From Ichthyophis bannanicus (lineage: Eukaryota; Chordata; Amphibia; Gymnophiona; Ichthyophiidae), in the NCBI GenBank assembly GCA_033557465.1, contig CM066032.1:58316955-58380954 (forward strand): a DNA stretch of 64,000 bases, written 5' to 3'. The notes beneath the pieces are model-generated. The model saw only the letters and a list, made by a program, of their open reading frames with translations, searched no databases and had not been told where the DNA came from. The position numbers and the translations under genes are program-made. How positions within the stretch are numbered: position 1 is the first letter of the stretch; the number at the start of each line of letters is the position of its first letter. Below are positions 59,081-64,000 of this stretch, in pieces.

Positions 59081-59682
59081 TGTGGCAGGTGTAGGCCTGT
59101 GATTCACAGTGTCTGACATAAGCAAGCCTAGCTAGCTTGACCTGTAAATGAAGCTTGTGAAGAGGCCCATAGGAATTGCACATCCCCCAATATGCTGCTA
59201 TAGAATTAGAACTCAGTAAAAGTATTGAATTAGCTTAGACAAGCAGAACAGATGGAAAAATACAGAAAGTAATGTTTAAAACTGCTGACAGAAAGGTTAC
59301 AGAGCCCTGCTTCCCTGCACGTATTAACTAGCCCAATAGCCTTGAAAGTAGGAAAGTAACAAGTTGGTGAACTGGCCATTGTAATTGGGACTAGAAGGGG
59401 GGTAAGCAGGTGCTGAGCCCACTGAAAGGACATAATTGGATAATCATATCAGTACCGGGACCAATAGAAGGGGTACGGAGGTACGGGAGGTTACCGGGAC
59501 CAATGAACTGTTTTCCTATACCTAGAATAGAGGGATAAGTCTATAAAAGTTGTTGTATTGCCAGAGAAATTTGCTCAGCCATTTTGAAGTTGATTCTGCT
59601 TGAGACTTGTGCACAAATAAATGATTTGGACCTTCTGAACAGACTCCTGGTATTATTGGTTTGTCTGCGCTCTGCTGCTACA
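59081..59682 (+). mobile_element. Solo LTR related to ERV1/ERV2
   Basis: TGTGGCAGGTGTAGGCC...TGCTGCTACA, 602 bp, with target duplication TGGG on both sides (59077-59080 and 59683-59686). The R-U5 part (GAGACTTGTGCACAAATAAA, then CAGACTCCTGGTATTATTGG) aligns with the ERV1 LTR (GAGACTGTGCACAATAAA, CTGACTCCTGGTTTTATTCA). TATA box CTATAAAAG near 59540. A third member of the family, reduced by LTR-LTR recombination. Confidence 0.85.
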
Positions 59683-59705
59683 TGGGGATAAAGGAATATA
59701 TCCAG
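59683..59705 (+). mobile_element. SINE end after the solo LTR
   Basis: TGGGGATAAAGGAATATATC completes the SINE tail interrupted at 59080. Confidence 0.6.
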
Positions 59706-61015
59706 TATTTATTTATTATTTATTTATTTATTTTTCTTATATACCGCGCTATTAAGATCAGCACGGTTTACATTATAACTGAACAATGCAACAATGTATT
59801 ACATAACACGATGTGCTTACATAGAACAGGGGTACAATCATAAGTGGAGAACGGGGGAAACTATTTATAAGATATATACACATAAAATTTACATAGAGTT
59901 ATATACAACTAATACTTAAACTCTTCATGTGATCATAGCACGGTCTGGTGGAGATAGGATACAGCCATAGGGGGAGGGGCGGCTAACCGTTTTCATGTTG
60001 GGTTAGGGTGTTGGGATAGTCAGAGCAGGGGGTGAATGTCTGCGACTTATGTTTTTCAGGACTGGTTTCAGGATAGTAGATTTGAAACAGATGGTGTTTT
60101 ATTTCTTTTCTGAATGTGGTGAGGCTTGGTATGGATCGAATCCAGGTGGGAAGTTCGTTCCAGGCTGTCGGAGCATAAATCGAGAAAGCTCTATTAGTAG
60201 TTGTCTTTGTGCACCTTGTGGTAAATTTGGGTACTATTAGCATGTTGAGTAGTGCAGGTTGTCTTACTCTGTTTTCAGGGATATTGTTAATCAGATTGCT
60301 GATAGGCGTGGGAGACTGGTTGTTCAGTGCCTTGAAAGTCATGACTAGTACCTTGTATTAAATTCGGGCTTGTAGCGGTAGCCAGTGTAACTCTTTCATT
60401 ACTGGCGTTATATGTTCCAATTTTGATACACCTGTTAGAACCCTAGCAGCTGAGTTCATGGCCAGCCGAAGCGGGCTGAGGGTTGCCTGTGGGAGGCCAT
60501 GGAGGATGATGTTTGCGAAATCAAGATGTGGGATTACTAGGGCCTGAAATATCGTTCGATAGTCCGAGAAATCGAGTAGTGGGCGAAGGTGGCGGAGGGT
60601 TCGTATCTTGTGGTAGACTGATCTTGTAACAGTCTTTACGTGGGTTGTCATGTCTAGACGCCGGTCTAGAGTAATTCCTAGGTATCGGATTGTGTCTCTC
60701 GTTTTGAGTTTGGCGTTTTTAGCTTGAAGGTAGGGAGGTGTGACGAACTTCTGGTTCCTAGTGACAAAGAGGACATTGGTCTTGCTATGATTGATCCTCA
60801 GGTTTTGTGTGAGGAGCCATTCAGCAACTGCATCAAAGCATCTGATGATAGGGGAGAAATCGGGCTGCTCAATAGTGAATGGAATGTATAGTAGTATGTC
60901 GTCAGCATACACCAGGCATTCTACATTTAGGGAGCGGATCAGAGAGCAGATAGGCTGCATATAAATGTTAAATAGTAAAGCAGACAGTATATGTTTGTAA
61001 ACAACTTTGATGCCT
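59706..61015 (-). mobile_element. L2-type LINE, 5'-truncated, one stop in RT
   Basis: On the minus strand from 61005: LSALLFNIYMQPICSLI, VYADDILLYIPFT (catalytic YADD near 60905), LRINHSKTNVLFVTRNQKFV, RYLGITLDRRLDM, HITPVMKELHWLPLQARI, then a TAA at 60358, then 59983-60342: TFKALNNQSPTPISN, RAFSIYAPTAWNELPTWIR. If the stop is set aside the frame is continuous. The 3' UTR ends GTAAACCGTGCTGATCTTAA, GCGGTATATAAG and an AAATAAATAAAT tail. Better preserved than the other L2 copies. Confidence 0.88.
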
Positions 61016-61534
61016 TTCAACCTGGGCCAGGCACTTTAAAACGCATTGACCACCATAGCTGAATATTGGACCCAAAGAATTTATGGAAAGCATCTCAGGA
61101 AAGTGCTTGGGAAGTCCAGAGTAGTTAGAGGCCCTGCCTTTAAAATCTGGACCAGTGGATACTGCAAGTCTTTGCCGTAGTGTAGAGATTGGGGTAAATC
61201 GAATGGTAGTTGCTGATACTGTATTTTGTGATGTGCATTTTTTGCTATTTTTCCATCCTGTCCAATTAAACAACTTTCAGTAAATAATAATGATTTTGAA
61301 CAGACATATGGAAAAGACTGTACAGTTTGAGTGGAAAGTGAGAGGAGCGACTGATCCCTAGATCCACAACCTCCCAGCTATAGTTGGTCCCATTCCAAGA
61401 ACCCTGTTACCAGTAGCTGTGTGCTTGTGCACTGTAAGCCTAGTAATACTATAGAAATGATAATTAGTAGTACTAGTAGCCCCTGAAGTGTGTGCCCTGA
61501 TTAGGGTGAACAGACAAATAAATAAAACCTTTAC
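61016..61534. other. Unclassified, probable intron
   Basis: No repeat or open frame is recognised. If 61535-61751 is an exon, this is the intron downstream of it on the minus strand. Confidence 0.35.
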
Positions 61535-61751
61535 CTCTTCATAAACCTTGTTTTTCAGCTCCTGCGCCTGGCTCTTTATGTCTGCCTCCGTCGTAGCCCC
61601 TTTGGCTGCTGCCAGATTGCTGTAGAGGGAGTTTGGATCATTTGATTTTATCGGTAGGAGGGTCCCATCTGACTTTACCAGGCTGAAGTTGCCGCTGTAG
61701 GCAGTTGCCTCCCCTTTGAGACGGGCTTGGATTTTGTCGCTGACAGAGGAG
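61535..61751 (-). CDS. Candidate host-gene exon (internal, 217 bp)
   Basis: On the minus strand a polypyrimidine tract and acceptor (TTTTCTTTCAATAG) precede 61751, and a donor (GAAGAG then GTAAAG) follows 61535. Between them the frame is open for 72 codons, beginning inside a codon: SVSDKIQARLKGEATAYSGN, LVKSDGTLLPIKSNDPNSL, AAAKGATTEADIKSQAQELK, NKVYEE. The composition is that of an ordinary globular or helical protein and is unlike the transposon ORFs in this window. Entry is in phase 2 and exit in phase 0 (217 = 1 + 216). I do not recognise the family. The flanking codons in the longer frame (61358-61813) are intronic reading-through. Confidence 0.55.
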
Positions 61752-62499
61752 CTATTGAAAGAAAACCAGCAGATCTCAAATTTGACTGATAGTTCTGTGA
61801 GAAACATTTTCATCTTGCTATAAATGAGAAGAAATGCAATGCTGATGATTAGTGTTACTTAGAAACACTGTACAGATTGACAAGCCAAGATGTTTCTTGA
61901 GTATTTAGAGAACAGAAATATCACAAAGTAGAGAAAAACACAGAAACTTTTTCCACTACCATAATCCCTGTCATATGGGCACAAAAGCCTTCTAAACACA
62001 CTCAGCATCTACATAGCAAGCTTGCCATACCAGCTGACACTAACTCCCAGGACACACACAACAGGGGTCTGCAGCCGTTGTTGAATTGATGTGTATCTCT
62101 TAGGGGGAGAGAATAAAGTTCCCTCCTAAGGTCTTGCCGAGTACCTTCACGTGGTGACCCCGTTGCATAACATTTTTACCAAATCTCAGCAAGGCGACAC
62201 TACAATTGAAATATGGTAGGAACAAAGAAAAAAATACATACTGGCCGCACGTTGCCCAGGATAAAAAGGTGCCCACCTGTAGCTTAAGCACTAGGGTTAA
62301 CGATGGTGGTTGCGATAGTGCAAGTGCTGCAGAAGTAGATAACATGCCTGCCACAGATAAAGGCCACGGTGAGTCTGTTCATGGACCCACTGTGGCAGGA
62401 GACAAACCACAGAAATTAATAAATAAGCTAAAGAGGATTAAGTACAGTTAAGTGGAATTCTGCAGATAAAGAGGAGATAATGTACGGTTATTTTTATGC
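61752..62499. other. Unclassified, probable intron
   Basis: Short open frames on both strands (62100-62354 minus, 62206-62451 plus) overlap without motifs. Nothing supports a gene. Confidence 0.35.
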
Positions 62500-63552
62500 T
62501 ATAAATCCTGTATTTAAATCAAGAGGGTATACAAAGAGAGTCTGCCAAAAGCTGGAAGAGGAAAATTGCCACTAGAAAAACTGCAAAAAAACCCAGATGC
62601 AAATTCAAGATCTTTAATTTTGCAGATCAAAGTAAAGAAGTATGTGAATGATAACATCTTGAAGCAACTAAGGGATTCCGCGGACAAAGAAATACAGGGA
62701 GGAGGAGACCTAGGTGAGAGTCCCAGAAGAAAGGAAGATGCAGGAAAGGAAAGAGAGATTGAGGGGGAGATGGAGTTGAGAGATCTGGAACTGCAGTGGG
62801 GTGAGCTGAATAAAGGAAGGGTCAAGTTAACTGAAGAGGAGGAAGAAAAGGAGGAGAAAGACCCAGGGGTGGAGGAACTCAAGATAGAACTCCTAGTCCA
62901 TATGGAAAGAGATGAATATGCCGGTTTCCCTGCACGGGAAAGATTACCCAAGCTAAATTTAACACCTAAGGCTAGAAGTATGATAATTAAGATGAACAAG
63001 GCCATATCCAATATAAAGGGACCATTTATTGTCATCACCAGAATTAATCAAATACAATATTGTGCAGCTAAAATTATTACAGCAAAAATACTACCAATTA
63101 AACTGCAAGGCCAGAAGAAAAAGAGAACAATTTAAAAAAGCACATCAAAGGTAAAATGCACTCATTGTGTGCAGAGGTATCCCTGATAGACGGGCATCTA
63201 AAAGGATTAAGATCATCAGAGATATTAAGGAAGATCCAAGACATCAAGATGAAGCATGTTGCATTAACAGAAGAGGACCTGAAATTTATATGTTCCAACA
63301 ATAAATTGAAAATAGCAGCAAAAGCGCAAAAAACTTTGAAGATATGAAGAAGACAGGAGAGAAAGATATCCAAATAAACTATTTAGAGAGAGCCCAAACA
63401 ATTCAACAGGGACTTGGGGAAAGAGCATTAATCTGGTAAAAGCACCACCAACCAAAGCCGAAACCAAAACCTTCTTGGAGAAAGCTATATGAGGACTCTA
63501 TACAGCAGAATCAAGAAGCAGAACGGTTACCCAGCATACAGGAACATGCAGT
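62500..63552 (+). pseudogene. Restriction-like-endonuclease LINE, N-terminal half
   Basis: Three plus-strand stretches: 62566-63135 (189 codons; IKVKKYVNDNILKQLRDSAD, an acidic KLTEEEEEKEEKD run, then ERLPKLNLTPKARSMIIKMN), 63156-63347 (EVSLIDGHLKGLRSSEILRK, IQDIKMKHVALTEEDLKFIC) and about 63350-63552 with RYEEDRREKDIQINYLERA and, across a shift, a KLYEDSIQQNQEAERLPSI-like segment. This last looks like the W..L(Y/W)E......EAEWL segment ahead of the RT in R4-type LINEs with restriction-like nucleases. RT itself is absent: the element is cut at about 63552 by DIRS. Likely the same family as 24124-24640. Confidence 0.45.
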
Positions 63553-64000
63553 CCGCCAACCAAGTGGACAGTGTTCGCTTAGTCACTGGGAGCCTCAGGT
63601 GACTGGGGGTCATAGGAAACGAAAAGCTGAGGTGCTTTGTGGTGGCCCTGGGTCCGTTGCAAGTTAAAAGACAGGGCTCTCTTACAATCTAGATTCTGGA
63701 GAATGGCCTCAACCTTACCGGTGTGAAGCCTCGGAAAGAAGGTGGGAAGTACCACCTCCTGGTTGAGGTGGAATGGGGACAGCACCTTCAACAGAAAATT
63801 GGAGTGTGTGCAGAGCACCATCCTGTTTTTGTAGGGGGGTTCTGCCATCAGAGCCTGGAGCTCACTGTGAGCTGATGTGAGTGCTACCAGGAAGGCTACC
63901 TTCCAGGATATATACCGGAGGTGGCAGGTAGCCAGAGGCTCAAATGGAGGCTTAGTGAACTGCAAGAGCACCACAATGAGATCCCATTTTGCTGTTGGAG
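63553..64000 (-). pseudogene. DIRS tyrosine recombinase fragment, runs off the window
   Basis: Minus-strand frame 63579-63974: LLQFTKPPFEPLATCHLRYI, LVALTSAHSELQAL, SPFHLNQEVVLPTFFPRLH, LQRTQGHHKAPQLFVSYDP. It is a relative of the recombinase at 29207-30403. The block LTSARQVSELQ is shortened to LTSAHSELQ, which removes the first catalytic Arg. The N-terminal half lies beyond 64000. Confidence 0.85.

Noticed and set aside
62100..62354. Exon on the minus strand next to 61535-61751
   Set aside because: No acceptor/donor pair fits an open block here, and the translation looks non-coding.

Overview
The window reads as vertebrate nuclear DNA made almost wholly of transposable elements. There are no operons or dense genes. 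It holds two CR1 LINE lineages, an L2-type LINE, tRNA-derived SINEs, DIRS-type tyrosine-recombinase retrotransposons, LINEs with a restriction-like endonuclease, a mariner fragment and gammaretrovirus-like ERVs. Abundant DIRS together with CR1, L2 and ERVs suggests an amphibian, possibly a caecilian; this is inference from repeat content only. The single host-gene candidate is one internal exon at 61535-61751 on the minus strand.

Layout. 1-2480: decayed L1-like endonuclease remnants split by a SINE, plus unclassified DNA. 2490-8752: an old CR1 (lineage A) with an esterase-type ORF1, split by a SINE, an L2 and two lineage-B CR1 pieces. 8753-14226: a 96-bp satellite carrying a CR1-A insertion, array and insertion being duplicated in tandem. 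14230-17025: a 45-bp minisatellite and other local repeats between two 34-bp direct repeats. 17027-21115: a DIRS scrap, an L2 3' end and a CR1-B with nested insertions. 21116-26603: a decayed plus-strand DIRS broken up by an unclassified insert with a hammerhead-ribozyme-like motif, a mariner, a restriction-like-endonuclease LINE and two L2 pieces. 27421-58892: one CR1-B split by a DIRS (28702-34761), a CR1-B 3' end, a provirus ERV1 (35305-57039, with ERV2 at 45486-57007 inside its 3' LTR) and a 1.04-kb candidate solo LTR. 58893-61015: a SINE carrying a solo LTR related to ERV1, then an L2. 61535-61751: host exon candidate. 62500-63552: N-terminal half of a restriction-like-endonuclease LINE. 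63553-64000: another DIRS recombinase that runs off the window.

The nesting gives an order of events: the CR1-B came first, then the DIRS and ERV1 entered it, ERV2 entered the ERV1 3' LTR, and a further CR1-B and an L2 entered ERV2. Both ERVs have 4-bp GTTT target duplications, related LTRs, a tRNA-Gly-type primer site and a UAG codon between gag and pro-pol. Both are broken by stops, shifts and insertions. Boundaries come from comparing copies by eye and should be read as accurate to a few bases at sharp junctions and tens of bases elsewhere.
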